Source of the DNA: Ilex aquifolium
Taxonomy: Eukaryota; Streptophyta; Magnoliopsida; Aquifoliales; Aquifoliaceae
Direction: 5' to 3'
DNA length: 64,000 nt
Assembly (NCBI GenBank): GCA_951799425.1
Contig: OX637403.1
Coordinates: 26,910,311-26,974,310 of the forward strand
Positions within the stretch are counted from its first letter, which is position 1; each line of letters begins with the position of its first letter. The notes under the pieces were generated by a model that saw nothing but the letters and a program-made list of their open reading frames with translations, was not told the DNA's origin and ran no database searches. Positions 10,172-22,807 of the stretch are shown here, one piece after another. The position numbers were made by a program, and so were the translations under genes.

Positions 10172-10935
10172 TATAAAGGTCCTTTGGAGGTTGGTCTTTT
10201 TTTATAGACTTATTTGAACTTTAGTACACTCAAAAAAATTATTTGGAAATAAATCCATTTTAATCTACGTTGTTAAAAATACTCTCAATAGTTATATTTA
10301 ATCAAAACTTGTTTGAAAAAACTAACAACTCATAAATTGGGAATTGTATTAGTATTAACAACTCCTAACTGGAAAATTGTGTTAGCATTAAAATTTTGTT
10401 TCTATTATATATATATATATAGTAACATTAAACAGTAACACGCTCAACAAAAAAATAGTAACATTAAACAGTAACATGCTTAACAAAAAAATAGTAACAT
10501 CAAACAATAACACGCTCAATAAAAACTTAATTAAAAATTTGTAATAGAGTGACACCCCCACAACAAAATAAATATTCACATATGGTGTCACTATGTTTGT
10601 GAACCAAAAAAAGAGGAAAATAATATTGAAGGTTGAAAGGATCGATCAAAATGGGATATCCTTTATTGGAGTAAATATTGAATGCAACGGTGATACCATG
10701 TCACCATTGATGACATGGTACCACCAACTAATAATAAAACTTCAAATAGAAAAAGTGAACCCCACTTGGGTTTACATGACAGAAGGGTGGAGAATTATTT
10801 GCTTACATGACATATTAGTTATTGATTTTTGTGGAGTCCATCTGGTTAATTGTTTTAGTATTATTAGTTGGTTATGTCACATCATCTTGCCACGTGGTAT
10901 CACCGCTATAATGAATATTTTCTCCCTTTATTGAT
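10172..10935. other. Spacer with no recognised gene
   Basis: A+T-rich sequence. A short tandem repeat is at 10421-10530. The frame at 10593-10934 has no recognisable motif. The stretch has no counterpart in unit 3, where the homologous flank resumes at about 39940. Confidence 0.45.
10421..10530. repeat. Three tandem copies of a 36-37 bp unit
   Basis: The core AGTAACATTAAACAGTAACA and its variants repeat three times, each followed by a GCTCAACAAAAAA-type end. Copies differ at several bases. No function is apparent. Confidence 0.75.
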
Positions 10936-10940
10936 ACTTC

Positions 10941-10961
10941 ACTCTCTCTCTCTCTCTCTCT
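10941..10961. repeat. (CT)n microsatellite
   Basis: About ten CT dinucleotides. The equivalent site in unit 3 is a shorter CT run near 39969-39984, so it predates the unit duplication. Confidence 0.85.
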
Positions 10962-12169
10962 TCATAAAGAAAAAAATAAATAAATAAAGACTATTCTGAC
11001 TCAAGTGGGGGAGCCATTATCTTGCTTTATTTTGAGAATAATGTTATTTGGATCTAAAAATCTGACTTAATTTGCTGACATAATGATGTGACTTTATAGA
11101 AATCATTGGATCATAAGGGTATTTATTTGAAGAAGTTCAAAAGGGTTGAAAAAAAGGGCTAAATAAAGAGTAAAAGCCGATCATACATTTGAAACTAATT
11201 AAAACGAATATATTCATCACTGAAATTGATTTTGAGTGCAATAAAAGATCCACAATACATTTTACATCATTCCTTATGACACATATGTATATGTTTATAC
11301 ATGTTGTTTGTTTAAAATTGTAATTTTCACTAATAAATTCAAGAAGCGTGTAAATATAATTTTGATATAAGACATAGATGAATCATTATATCTGTTTTAT
11401 CTTCGGTTTTCTAAGTACACCCTTGGATGTTTCATTCATGGGGTTTGGTTAATTGTGGAAATGTTGATTAGTCATACATTTTTACGTCATTTCTTACGAT
11501 ACCAAACATGAAAGTCTATATACGCTATGTTTAATATTATAATTCACGCTGTCAAAAACTTATTAAATTTAAGAAACATGGAAATATGGTTTTCATGTAG
11601 GCCACATATGAGTCATTATGTTTGTTTTTTCTTTCGTTTTCTCCTGTAAACATCCTTGGATCGATGTTCCATTCATGGGGTTAGGTTAATTGTAGATATA
11701 TTATTGTTTTGGGTGAAGCTGTAAAGATTTCACTTTATTGGATTGATCATACAAACAAAACAAAAACAAAAACAAACCCATAGTGTGAACCAGCACATGC
11801 ATGCATGATGCATCCTCCAATAGGTAGAAATAATATAATTTAATGGAATATTAAAATCATGCAATTGGTAAGAGTGTCTCATGAAGGATCATTTCCTTTG
11901 TATCTTCCATGGAATCGCCACAAGAAAGACAAGGAATCCTTCCTCTACCATATTTTAAGTAAAGTGACATAAGGTAGGGAAGGACCTTATCTGTGTAAAT
12001 AGAATTGTCAATAAATCGAATTTTTGAAATTTACTATCACTTTTTGGTATATAATTTACTATTTTTGAAATTTTTTCATTTTTCGGTATAGTACCGAAAA
12101 GTGAAAAAGTGAATAACTTAATAAACAAAAGTCTATGCCGCACTGTACTCTAAACTATCAATTTTAACA

Positions 12170-12677
12170 GTAAATATACACTTCATCTCCCTAAACTATT
12201 ACCCTTGTTTCACTTTGTACACTTAACTATAAAATTTCTCACATTGTACTCTAAAGTATCAATTTTATTTCATATCACTCCAATAGATAATGAGAAACTT
12301 GAATATCTTTCAAAGGAGCGAGGAAAACTCAAAGTGCTTCACGTCAAGTGTCTAGTACCACTTTATTTTATCTCTTTTGCAGCCAAATGGTTGCTGGAAA
12401 AAAAAAAAAGAAGGTAGGCCAGAGGAAGAAAATTTAGAGCTTAGGATCAAAGTCATGGATATGTATTTTGCTTGATTTTTGACCTGCAAATGTGTAATAA
12501 GCAGTTTCTAATCAGCAGTATAGACCACTTACATGTGCATTTACCGTTAAAAAATTGACATTTGTTATCTGGTATGAAATAAAATTAATATTTTATGGTG
12601 CAATGTGAAAAATTTTATAATTGACGGTGCAAAATAAAATAAGAGTAATAGTTCAAGGTATAAAATATAATTTATCC
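12170..12677. mobile_element. MITE with ~100-bp inverted ends (Mutator-type), unit 1
   Basis: The left arm (TCTCCCTAAACTATTACCC, TTAACTATAAAATTTCTCAC) is matched by an inverted right arm over about 100 bp. The right end reads TTTATCC followed by TAAAATTAA. The left edge is rearranged relative to the clean copy at 41392-41898, which shows a perfect 9-bp target duplication. It was present before units 1 and 3 duplicated. Confidence 0.6.
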
Positions 12678-13240
12678 TAAAATTAAAACTGATTTAGAGT
12701 GCAACACAAAGATTAGCCATACATTTTACATTATTCCTTACGACACATAACATAGAAGTCTATACACGTTGTCTGTTTAAATCTATAATTCTCACTATCA
12801 ATAGCTTAATAAATTCAAAGAGCGTGGAAATATGGTTATGATGTAGGCCATAGATGAGTCATTATGTCTATTTTTTTAAGTAAGTATCCTTGGATGTTTC
12901 ATTCATGGGGTCAGGTTTGTTGTAGAAATATTGTTTTGTATCAAGCTGTGAAGCTCGGTTTGTGGGATTGATCATACAAACAAGCAAGCTTAACAAAAAC
13001 ACCTAAAATTGAAACTGATTTAAGCTTTGTTTGGGGTGATGGAAAAATAGAAGGATGAAAATTTAAAGGATAGATAAAATATAATATTTGGTAAGGAAAA
13101 AAAAATAGAAATGATGGAAAAGTGGAAGAATTAGTTTTCCTTTTAACTCATCAAAATCTATCTTTCCAAAATTACGAAAAAAAGTGAAAAAAAATATATG
13201 AAAAATTAATTATGTTTGTTGAAATATATATTATTTATTA

Positions 13241-13421
13241 CTAGGAGTAACCCGTGTTTGAAGGCACGGTGCAACGTAAGTGAGAAGTGATGGTTTTTTT
13301 TTTTGGGGGGGGGGGGGAATTCAATATGAATGGTTTTGAATAGGATGTTGGAGGCCGTTGGATGAATCTATTTGAGACCGTCGAATGAACTTATTGAAGT
13401 CTGCCTTTTTTATATTATATA
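13241..13421 (-). mobile_element. Mini-Helitron, ~181 bp, unit 1
   Basis: The plus strand begins CTAG at 13241 after a host A. A hairpin CCGTG/CACGG (13252-13269) follows, as expected for a Helitron 3' end in minus orientation. The 5' terminus is judged from the copy in unit 3 (42463-42650), where it reads TCTATAATATAAAATATG on the minus strand; here the TC is changed. Helitron identity is inferred from the ends only. Confidence 0.5.
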
Positions 13422-13765
13422 TATATTATGTGTACATTAATTTTATATATAGATACAATTAAAATGACATGTTTATAGAAGAGCGAATAATGCACTGATA
13501 AAAAAGAGTGAGTTGATACTCATCAATGGTAATGCGAACGGTAGATACAGGGCTAAAATAATTGTGAACAAAATAGTTAAAAATGATAGAATGTATGGTC
13601 CCACAGAGCTTAATGAAAAAACATGATTCATGTAGCCAACGCTAAATAATTGGGATTAAAAATTTGTTGAGTTACAGATAAAATGGTAAAACAATCATTC
13701 ATATTTTTTTCTTCCTTTCCATTTTCCATCCATACCAAATACCAAGAAAAGAAAAGAAAAATAGA

Positions 13766-14044
13766 TAAAAAACATTTTTGGTCCTTAAAACTATGAGCTT
13801 TGTGTCAGTTTGGTCCCCAATATTTTAATTATGTCAATTTGGTCTCAATTTTTTAATTAGTGTCATTTTTGTCAAATCGAAAACAACAGTTAGAATTTAC
13901 TAACGGAGATCATCATGTGCATCTCACGTGACCACACTAGAGGCACATTTTTTGAAAACATTAGGAACTGAAGTGACAAACTGCGAATTTTAAGGACCAA
14001 AATGATACATAAAATGCATAGTTTGGGGCCCAAAAAAGTATTTA
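13766..14044. mobile_element. MITE with TTGGTCC-type inverted ends, unit 1
   Basis: The left arm contains ATTTTTGGTCCTTAAAACTA. The right arm, inverted, reads TTTTTTGGGCCCCAAACTA. The inside carries more GGTCC and GGACC motifs facing each other. This layout is common in Mutator-like MITEs of plants. A clean target duplication was not found. A near-identical copy is at 42990-43267 in unit 3. Confidence 0.55.
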
Positions 14045-14869
14045 ATGCAATAATGAAAAATCAATTCTTCTTACAATTCATCTTTCCTACCAAGCACAAA
14101 GGAGGAAAGAAATGGTTCCTTCATTAAAAAATATAAATCATATCACTCAAACTTTCAATTTTTTCATCTCTTCATCCACCCTGCCAAACACACCATTAGA
14201 GTATAACATAAAATTAGTCATACATTTAAGTCATTCCTTACGACACAGAAAATGAAAGACTATGCACGCTGTCTATTTAAATTTGTAATTCCCACCGCCG
14301 GCAGCTTAATAAATTCAAGGAGAGTGGAGATATGGTTCTGATGTAGGACATAGATGAGTCATTTTGTCTGTTTTTTCTTCGTTTTTTTATTAGTAGCCAT
14401 CCTTGGATGTTTCATTCATGGGGTTAGGTTAATTGCAGAGATTTTGTTTTGCTGTCGAGCTGTGAAGCTGACTTTATTGGATTGATCATACAAACAAACA
14501 AAGCATAGTGTGAACCAGCACATACATGCATACTCCAATAGGTAGAAATATTAAAATCAGTGGTAAGGTGGTTGGGTTGTGTCATGAAGGATCATTTCCT
14601 GGTATCTACCCTGGAATTGCCACAGGAAAGACAGGGTTCCTTCCTCTACCATATTGAATTTGTTCAATTATATTTTACAGATTGTGATTTGAATATACAA
14701 ATATTCAATTTGACTCTGATCCATTCCGAATTTTATATCTATATACAAATAGATTATTGGATTGAGTTCCTATTTGATGAAATTGAATTCAAATTTAGAT
14801 GTGACTTGTTACTATTAAGTTTAATTGAGCTATTTGGCTCGGAAATAAGATCCTTAGTTTAATTGGATC

Positions 14870-15295
14870 AAATTAGCATTAAATTTTTTCAAATTAATAC
14901 TCAAATTCATCAAACTAGCGCCAACTTAATATTCAATTTCATCAAATTAATTTTTAATATTATCAAATTGGTATTAATATTTAATTTGATCGGATTAACC
15001 ATCAATTTTATCAAATCATTCAAGTTCATCAAACTAACATAAAACGGACCTTAAATTTCATCAAATTAACATTTGTTTTCATAAAATAAACATTCAATCT
15101 TATTAAATTAACATTGAAATCCATCAAATTAATGCCAGATAAATATTTAAATTTATTCAATTTCATAAATCAACACCAAATTAACATTCATTTTATTAAT
15201 TTAACAGTTACTTTTATCAACTTAAGACCAATTCTTCAATTGAACACTAAATTAAAATTCAATTTCACCAAACTGAACACTAATAGTGATTCAGC
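14870..15295. repeat. Degenerate short-unit repeat, ATCAAATTAACATT type
   Basis: Variants of TCATCAAATTAACATTCAAT recur about every 20-35 bp, with many changes. The match in unit 3 is 44150-44795. The open frame 15114-15335 arises from this low-complexity DNA and is not supported as a gene. Confidence 0.6.
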
Positions 15296-16504
15296 ACATT
15301 CATGCATACTCCAATCTGCCAGGAAAGACATGTGATATCAAAGGGTTACTTTTCCGTAAATGAAGATGTAATTACGAGTCAAATTGCTTAAATTGAGACA
15401 TGTAATATCAACAGTTATATTATATTTTTAAATTGAGACGAAATGGTTGGGTTATGCGGTGTAATTGAACCTTAAATTGAGCAGTAATGGTCAAATTGCT
15501 TAATGAATTGGAGTTAAAATTGTTTATGAATACATTTTTCTTTCAATTTCCTTCTTGTTACATCATTCAGCATTAATGAATGAGGGATTCATTATTGACG
15601 AGTGAAAGACCCACTTGAATTTATAGGTCTCTCTTGAATGCATTGTAGCTGATGTGTTAAGAAGGAAATTGAAATAAAAGTGTACGGGAGAGGATTTCTC
15701 TTCCATTACTACTCGATGTTGTAGTCAAATACTTTTAGCTTATCTGAATATGCCTTATGTCTTTACCTCTTGTCAGGGGCGGCCTAAGACATTTTAGGGT
15801 CTAAAGCAGAAATGATAAATGAGACTTTTTATTTTTAATATTAATAATAAATTTAATTTTTTTAATATAAAAAAAATATTAATTAAATTTTTATATTCAA
15901 GTTTTTGTTACCATATTTGAACTTCATGGTAAGAGAAAAAGAATGACTGAAAAATTATGATGGTAAATTTAAACTTAACTTTTTTGGGGGTTAAAACTAG
16001 ATTTTTTAGTAATTTTAGTTTTATTGTTAGTTTTTTTCCTTTTTCAAAAAAATAAAATAAAATTTCAGGCTTTTTAATTTTACAGCTGAATTAATGGTCC
16101 ACTCTACTTAAGTTGAAATATTTTGTTTGGGTATGAATTTAAATTTTTTATTTGGATTATTACTTCACACTTATAAATTATGGAGCTTTCTTTGAAGTGA
16201 GGCCTTAATTTTTTTATTTTTTTTGATTGGGCAAGTGTTTATATAAAACCTTTTTGTAGGGCTTAAAGTATTTATGGATTTAATTTTCGTACATGGACTA
16301 TTTATGATATCTAAAAATTTGGAGCTTTCTTTAAAAATGGAACGTAAAGTCCAAGCTTTTTCAATCCCCCTTGCCTCATGTTTTTGAAATTAAGACGTAA
16401 ACAATCACATAATCCTTTTGTATGTATTTTCTCTTTCGTAATGTATATTTTTTTCTCCCACACCTTGTTATAAGTGTGGCGTCGTTGTCCAATAGTTACA
16501 ACTT
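15296..16504. other. CNL 5' flank, A+T-rich, no gene seen
   Basis: It matches 44796-45836 and 54426-55471 closely, so it exists three times in the window. At about 16430 it preserves the empty target of the gypsy-type LTR insertion: CTTTTGTATGTATTTTCTC is unbroken here. No coding potential is seen. Confidence 0.65.
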
Positions 16505-17192
16505 AACTCGTCCTTAATAAATGGGTTGAGTACCTATATTAATTAATACAAATTATAAATGAGTTGGGTAATATGATTCATTTTTATTAAGTGGTTTAAA
16601 ATAGGTTACAAACGGGGTACCATTTGGTTTGAGTATTTATTTTTCTATTAAATAACACACGTAATAAAATAAAATAAATATAATTATATACCAAAAAATA
16701 CACACACACACTAATACACCAAAGAATACACACATACATTAATATACCAAAACACACAATAATATACCCGGTCATGACCCATGAAACAACCCATGACTCA
16801 GGACCCACATATTGACCCATGGCCTATGGATCGACCCAACCCCGATCCAACCTATTATGTGTGTATATTTTGGTGAATAGTGTATGTGTATTTTACTTTT
16901 TTATTAAATGTGTTTTTTGTGTGTTAGTATATGTGGGTATATTTTTGGTGTATTAGTGTGTGTATGCGTATATTTTGGTGTGTATGTGTGTGTGAATTTT
17001 TTTTAGGATACTAGAGTATGTCTATTAAGAGTTTTAATTATTTTATGATTTAATGGGTTTAAGACAACCAGTCATAAACTCAACCCATCATAATCCATTC
17101 AATAAACAGTGAAAAATTGATTGGATTTATTTTGACCGAATTCAATTTAATCCAACTCATAACCAACCCAACCCGCCCATTTGCTACCTCTA
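16505..17192. mobile_element. hAT-type element relic, unit 1 copy
   Basis: The right end GCTACCTCTA and the internal CA-repeat and TG-repeat arms match the fuller copy at 56737-57508. The two arms (ACACTAATACACCAAA on the left, TTGGTGTATTAGTGTGTG on the right) are inverted to each other. The left terminus is missing here relative to the other copy. Confidence 0.55.
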
Positions 17193-19607
17193 ATTTCGAA
17201 ACTACTACTTTTAATTTGTAGATTTGGATCAACAAACAGGGCAAAGAGAAATCACACAAAGCCCTAATGCACTTACATGAGCCAGAGCCTGTATTTACAA
17301 GACTTGACTTTGCCTCTCTGCCTTGACAGAGGGAAGCCTTTTAATGAAAGAAGCAATTGACTAGACATATTTAACCAAAGGTACAAGTTCTTGTAAGACA
17401 GACTGATATCAGTTTACTATAATTCTTCAATTTAATTGCCTGCACAAACTATGCCTGTGATATCTTGGCTTGCATTCATTTTTAGTATGTAGTTAAGAAG
17501 GCTTTTTTATTTGGATGAATGACACTTTTATCTTGAAAGATTTTCAAAATCTCAATTTACACCTAACAAGATTAAAATGCTTACATTTCACCCTGAACAA
17601 GACAAAATGGTAGCAATGTGGTCCAAAACCCAATTTTTGTTGTCTTTTCCGATAAATTTTTGTTTTCTGTGTTTGTTATATTATATTATCTCTATATACA
17701 ATTATTTGTGTAATACTCAATTTTAAGTAATTTAGATAAAAAATTGCTACTAATTTAATTAAAATGGAGTACATTGTTACCTTGTGATTCGATTGACAGT
17801 GCAATATGAGAATTTCAATTTTTCTATATTCAAAGTGATATAAGGAAAAAAAAAAAAAAACTAACTTGATTTGGTATCAGGAACTTAACATCATTATGAG
17901 AAATGCCCATATGTGTTTATACAATTCTGGAAATACCAGAGGTCATCCCTCTGCCATACTGATCTTCTTTTGGTACATCAGTTACTAACTAATGAAGCCA
18001 AGTATGTGATTTTCCCTGTCATGTTATTTCTTGTACTGAAAGTCCCTTCTTACTTTACAAGTTTTGTAATGAAATGAGTCATACTGCCTACAATGAGTAA
18101 AATCATGTGTTTTTCTGCAGAGAAAAATGTGAAGCTCAAGCCCGGCTCATACTCGGGCTCAAACTTGTTCTCAAATAGTAAAAGAATACATGTATCAAAC
18201 AATTTGTGACTATTAACCAGCAAACAAATCCTACATCATTAAAACTTCACAAGATACTATAAATTATAAATAAACACACTACACAAAAATAAACCCACAT
18301 ATGATATCCCAACATCACAAGATATTACAAATAAACACACATATGTTCCAAATCAAGATAGTAAAAATAAACACACATATGTTCCAAATCCAATAGAGTA
18401 CAAACAACCACAATACCACAAAGTTCCAATCCAATCATAATAACATACACCCAACTGTTTTACTAAAACTACCCTTCAAAAGCAAAATCATTCTAGCATT
18501 CTTGCAACAAAACCATCATTCCAGCAGCACCAACAAAACCGTCATTCTATCACCAACAAAACCATCATTCTTGCTCCCTTCCAGTTATTGCGTAAACTCC
18601 TCTTCGTCAACCTATAAATCAAGCACCAGCTATAAGCTTTATATAGTCAAAAACGAGCCAAGCCCTAACTATCCGTATTGTTTAACAGCCTTACTACTCT
18701 GCCTAGGCCAACAACGTAATAGTTGTTGTCTGCATAGGAGAGTCAATTTCTCGATGTTCCCTGCATTAGGGAATGGACTGCATATGCAAATATAGCCAAT
18801 GTAATACTTCAAAAATGTACAAATGGGAAAGCAGTAAAAACTCTTCGTGCATCATTCTCACCTTAAAGATAGTGTTTATGATCAACATTCCCTAAGGAAT
18901 TTCTTTGTTTATTGACTAAACAACATAGAATTAGCTAATTCTGCTTGTAGCTTCTGAGCTGAGAGGAATCAAAGGATTTTCATCAACAAGGAGAAGCTGT
19001 CATGCCTGGTAACAAACTTTACTAGTTGAGACAAATATCACCTTAAAGATAGTGTCTTTAGTTTGCCGTTGATTTTTCTTGATATATACTATTGTCGTAA
19101 TAGATCTCAATTTGATTTCAACTTGTTGCATAGCATGGAGGTATGCACAAGGGTTTTGTTGAAGTTAGAAGGTCCGGCCCCTTACTCCAGATTAGTTGTT
19201 TAACAATACACATACTATTAATTTTTTTCATATATATATATATATATAAACTAGTGAGGTTCCTTCATATAAATTACCTCTGTTTTTCTCATCAATAGGT
19301 GACCTATCGTAAATACAAGTGAGATCCATTCTATCTAAATGATTCCTCCCTTTTATGAATAGAATCCCAGTGTATAAGAAACAAGATTGTTGATTTTACA
19401 TTGTGGTGCTATTATACAATTATGTATGTGATGCCAAAACAAGTCAAGTGTTAATATGCAAGCAAAAGTTTTTTTTTTTTACCCATTTTTCTCTCAAAAA
19501 AATTCAGTTAAATTAATTCCCTTAATAATTTTACCTTTTAGATATATGGAAACAAGAAAAATTTTGAGCAAAGTCTCGTAAAATTATTTCACAGTTTTTT
19601 TAATACG

Positions 19608-20206
19608 TTTTTTTTTTTGGTGGAACCTCGACGGTGCGAGGGAGATTTATTAATTAAAAATTAAATTACACCTAGCGAGGGGGGACGTATGTATCTTACC
19701 CCTCGATGCAATCTAATTACATGATTCATAAAATTAAAATGAAAATCAAAGAAGCTAAATGCATGTTTATTACAAAAGATAATGAGATGAAATAACCTAT
19801 CCATGCTGCTTCTAAAAATAGAATTGGCAAGAGCTATGGAAGAGTTGCGAACAAGCTAAAAGAACAGCTGTACCGAAGAATACAGGCTTGGACAGCAGCT
19901 GTCTTGATTCAAATAGCGGCTGGAGGGATCCTTGATGAGCTAGGAGCAGCACCTTTAATAAGCTATCATAGGTGATAATGAGCCGCCTAGGAACTACTAC
20001 ACTTATTGAGAAGACCATTAGCCTATTTGAGTAGTAAGAAAGACTAAGACTTTTAGGCTTCAGAGAAATTAGCCATCGATAACCAAGGCGCTGGAGAGAG
20101 CCACTCTAAAACGATGAATGACCAAACTCCTTGTGAAGAAGGCAGAAGATGAATATCCAGCTTCTGATATGGAGCACAACAGTGAGATTTCCCAAAGATG
20201 AAAACC
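19608..20206 (-). mobile_element. Truncated LINE-type retroposon, 3' end
   Basis: About 600 bp is flanked by AATACGT at 19602-19608 and 20207-20213. The left side begins with 11-12 T, a poly(A) tail on the minus strand. The minus-strand 3' end contains AATTAATAAATCTCCCTCG and GTCGAGGTTCCACC before the tail, in the style of plant L1 3' ends. The empty site is intact in units 1 and 3 (about 4755 and 30045). No reverse transcriptase frame is present, so a retroposed host transcript is the alternative. Confidence 0.65.
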
Positions 20207-20213
20207 AATACGT

Positions 20214-21275
20214 ATTGAAATTTCACTACTACAATGAAGAATCACCTATTACCATTAGGGCTGTCAAAATCCGACACGACACGATTAACTGACACGAATC
20301 GACACGAATTAAACGGGTTTGGGTGAGATCTTAACGGGTTTGGGTGATAAACGGGTTGACACGCCAAACACGTTTAATAAACGGGTCGTGTTTGGGTGAG
20401 ACCTGTCAAACCGTTTATCACACGTTTACCCGTTTAAATAAAATTAATATAATAATAAATTAATAATTATTTTGAAAAAATTAGCAAGAAAAAAGAAGTA
20501 AAGAAATCAATAAAAAAAAAAAGTAAAGTAGTAGTTCAAAGACAAATGAAAGATGGGGAGCACTTCAAAGACAAAGGCAAACCAATGTCTTTTGTTTTTG
20601 TCCCACATTGGAAAATGAGAGGAGAGGGGGAGGGTTGAGTTGCCTATAAAAAGGCAATGGCCTCTTGCCTTTTTTTTTAAGCCTTCAAGTTTAATTTTTT
20701 ATAAGATTTGGCTAAAAATTCCTCTTTTTTGAGGTAAGTACAATTGGAAGTAAAAAAAAAAAAGTGGAGTATTAAAATTTGTTGATATAATTATTTTAAA
20801 ATTAAACGAGTTAAACGAGTCGTGTCGTGTTACCCGTTTATTAAACGGGTCGTGTTCGTGTTGAAAATTTTCACCCGTTTATTAAACGTGTCGTGTACGG
20901 GTTTACATATTTTTCACCCGTCACCCGTTTAACCCGACACGTAACCGTTTAACCCGACACGTTTGACACCCCTAATTACCATGATGAACGATGCATTCAT
21001 ATTAAAACACCCAGAGAAGAGTGAAGCGACACTTGAAAGAAAAATTCAATAAAACTCTAAGAAAGGGCGAAGAGAAATCAAAATTTTCCTTTTGTGATGA
21101 TTGACCATTGATATAATGGATAATTTCCTAGCTCTTTGAGTTTGGAAACTTTTGATAGAAAAACCATCAAATCAGACAACATTAAAAAAAAAAAAAAAAA
21201 GGTAAAAGGCTAACCCCTTATCTCCTTACTTCCTCAAGTAAAGAAAACAATATATACCATTTAAGATCTTCACAA
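20214..21275. other. Segment unique to unit 2, contains a hAT element
   Basis: Units 1 and 3 read straight from TTTCACTA to AAAAGAGGGAG, while here about 1.05 kb intervenes. About 720 bp of that is the hAT element at 20256-20974. The remaining about 330 bp have no match elsewhere in the window and no gene. Confidence 0.55.
20256..20974. mobile_element. Non-autonomous hAT element, 719 bp
   Basis: Ends TAGGGCTGTCAAA and, inverted, TAGGGGTGTCAAA. The 8-bp duplication ATTACCAT lies at 20248-20255 and 20975-20982. Subterminal regions are packed with ACGGGT and ACCCGTTT motifs in both directions (GTGTCGTGTTACCCG-like), possible transposase binding sites. There is no transposase frame. The empty site is visible in units 1 and 3. 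Confidence 0.88.
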
Positions 21276-22115
21276 AAAGAGGGAGTAAATTTAGCAAGAC
21301 CAAAACCAAAGATTGAAAAGTGGATTTTAATGTTTATACCTTGAGAAGGATAGACCAAAAGGCTTCTCTACTTGCCTTTCATTTTTTCGAGGGGAAAATA
21401 AATTTTATCATATCCAAGCAGATATGAGACTACAACAATTTATAATGGGGACTTTCATTTTTTCTATCAAAATGGTAATAATACACAAAAGTTTCAAGTT
21501 TAGAATTTTAAGCAATATTACTTAGAATTAATTTATTGACCTATTAATCAATAACATTAGATTGAAAAATGAAGTTCAATATTAGTTGGACCTTTCTACC
21601 AATCCAGTAATTTTGATAAATTAGATCAATAAATTATGTCACAAAACCCAATAGTTTCAATGCCTTTTTTTTTTTTTGGTTAGCTAAACACTTATTATGA
21701 AGCAAAAAATAGAAAAAGAAAATATCAAACCAATTAGTTGCTGGAGAAGAAGACAAGAGAAAGCATAACATAATCAAAATGCAAGCATCAAATACTTAGC
21801 GGGAAGGAGAGGAGATGCCGACCTGGAAACAACTCTTCCAATTATTGTAGATAATATTCTTCAAAAACATCGTTTTTGTAGGTCACGACATGAATCTCAG
21901 GAATGTGTGCGATTTTCTTGTTAATCCCACCTTCTTCGCCTTGATTCGACGACTTTTCAATGAATGAATTAGACATATTGTATAGATCCAAGAGTCGAAG
22001 GTTGGTTAGATGTTCAATTCCTACCGGTACCTCTTCTAATGGCCAAAAAGAAAGGTATAGCACTTCACGATTGGGCATGGCGCCCTGCTCCACTCTCACC
22101 CATCTCAATTTGTGT

Positions 22116-22807
22116 AAATCAAAAATCTTATTTATTTTTCACATAAATCAAATCCAAAAAATATTTTTCACATAAATAACTGCATATTTTACTTATTTCA
22201 TCCGCATTTTAGATCTATTTAACATAAATCAAACTCCAAAAATATATTTAACGGGCCGAGTTCGTGTCGATACGATTGATTAAACAATCAATTTAGTATT
22301 ACAAAGGTTTAACCCGAACACAACATGTGAATAATCTCGTGTTAACAGGTCATATTATTTTCGTGCCCTTGTCGAGAATTAGTCAATTATAACCTGTTAA
22401 TTTCGTGTTAGTCTCGAATCGTGTTGTCGTGTCTCCTTTAAAACCACCTATTCCAATCAATTCCTAAACTTAACCCAACATTTGCATAATCAGTTTGCAC
22501 ACTGCTGCAAACTCATTGGGCCCAATAATTCAAACAACGCAAGATTGAAATCCAAGTATGATGCCCAATTTTTCCATGGATGAACGGGAAGGGTTACGGT
22601 ACATAACACACTTTTTGATAAGTCCTTCAATCGAGGTTGGGTTCTAATTGACCGTTTCAAAGTATGTCTGAATATTAAGAATCAGCATTTAAGTATTAGA
22701 ATTTTTGAGTTGGGCTCAAGTTTCAAGTTTGGTTCAAGTTCTATACGAATACGAAAAATTAGTATCTACATCTTTATTATATTTTTACTCAATTTCACTT
22801 AACGGTA
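22116..22807. other. Unrelated DNA inside the CNL relic
   Basis: About 690 bp replaces the LRR stretch present in CNL1 and CNL2. Motifs such as ACGGGCC, GTGTCGATACG and CGTGTTGTCGTG recall the hAT element at 20256-20974, so part may be a decayed relative. No clean ends or target duplication were found and no gene is seen. Confidence 0.45.

Larger units (their letters stand above)
11260..14560. repeat. Diverged ~300-bp repeat family, four cores, unit 1
   Basis: A block recurs with cores at about 11421, 11651, 12887 and 14401. It runs from a CATTCCTTACGACACA-like start, through AGACATAGATGAGTCATTA, to GGATGTTTCATTCATGGGG and GGATTGATCATACAAACAA. An associated CATGAAGGATCATTTCCT block follows two of the cores (about 11880 and 14585). 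Copies are clearly related but diverged, and MITEs lie between them. Unit 3 has the same series with five cores (40446-43623). I do not recognise the origin; no terminal inverted repeats or coding frame are conserved. Confidence 0.65.
17400..21841 (-). repeat. CNL 3' flank, unit copy 2
   Basis: It matches 2611-5429 and 28064-35479 in order, but is lengthened by a LINE-type insertion (19608-20206) and by a segment holding a hAT element (20214-21275). No gene is seen. The A/C-rich patch at 18300-18600 gives open frames that are not conserved. Confidence 0.8.

Noticed and set aside
10421-10530. CRISPR-like array of short direct repeats
   Set aside because: Repeats are tandem without unique spacers, only three, and the DNA is plant nuclear.
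14560-14862. 100-codon plus-strand frame, repeated in part at 43807-43989
   Set aside because: The similarity is explained by the unit duplication and a repeated non-coding block. The C-terminal half runs into degenerate A+T repeat, and no family was recognised.
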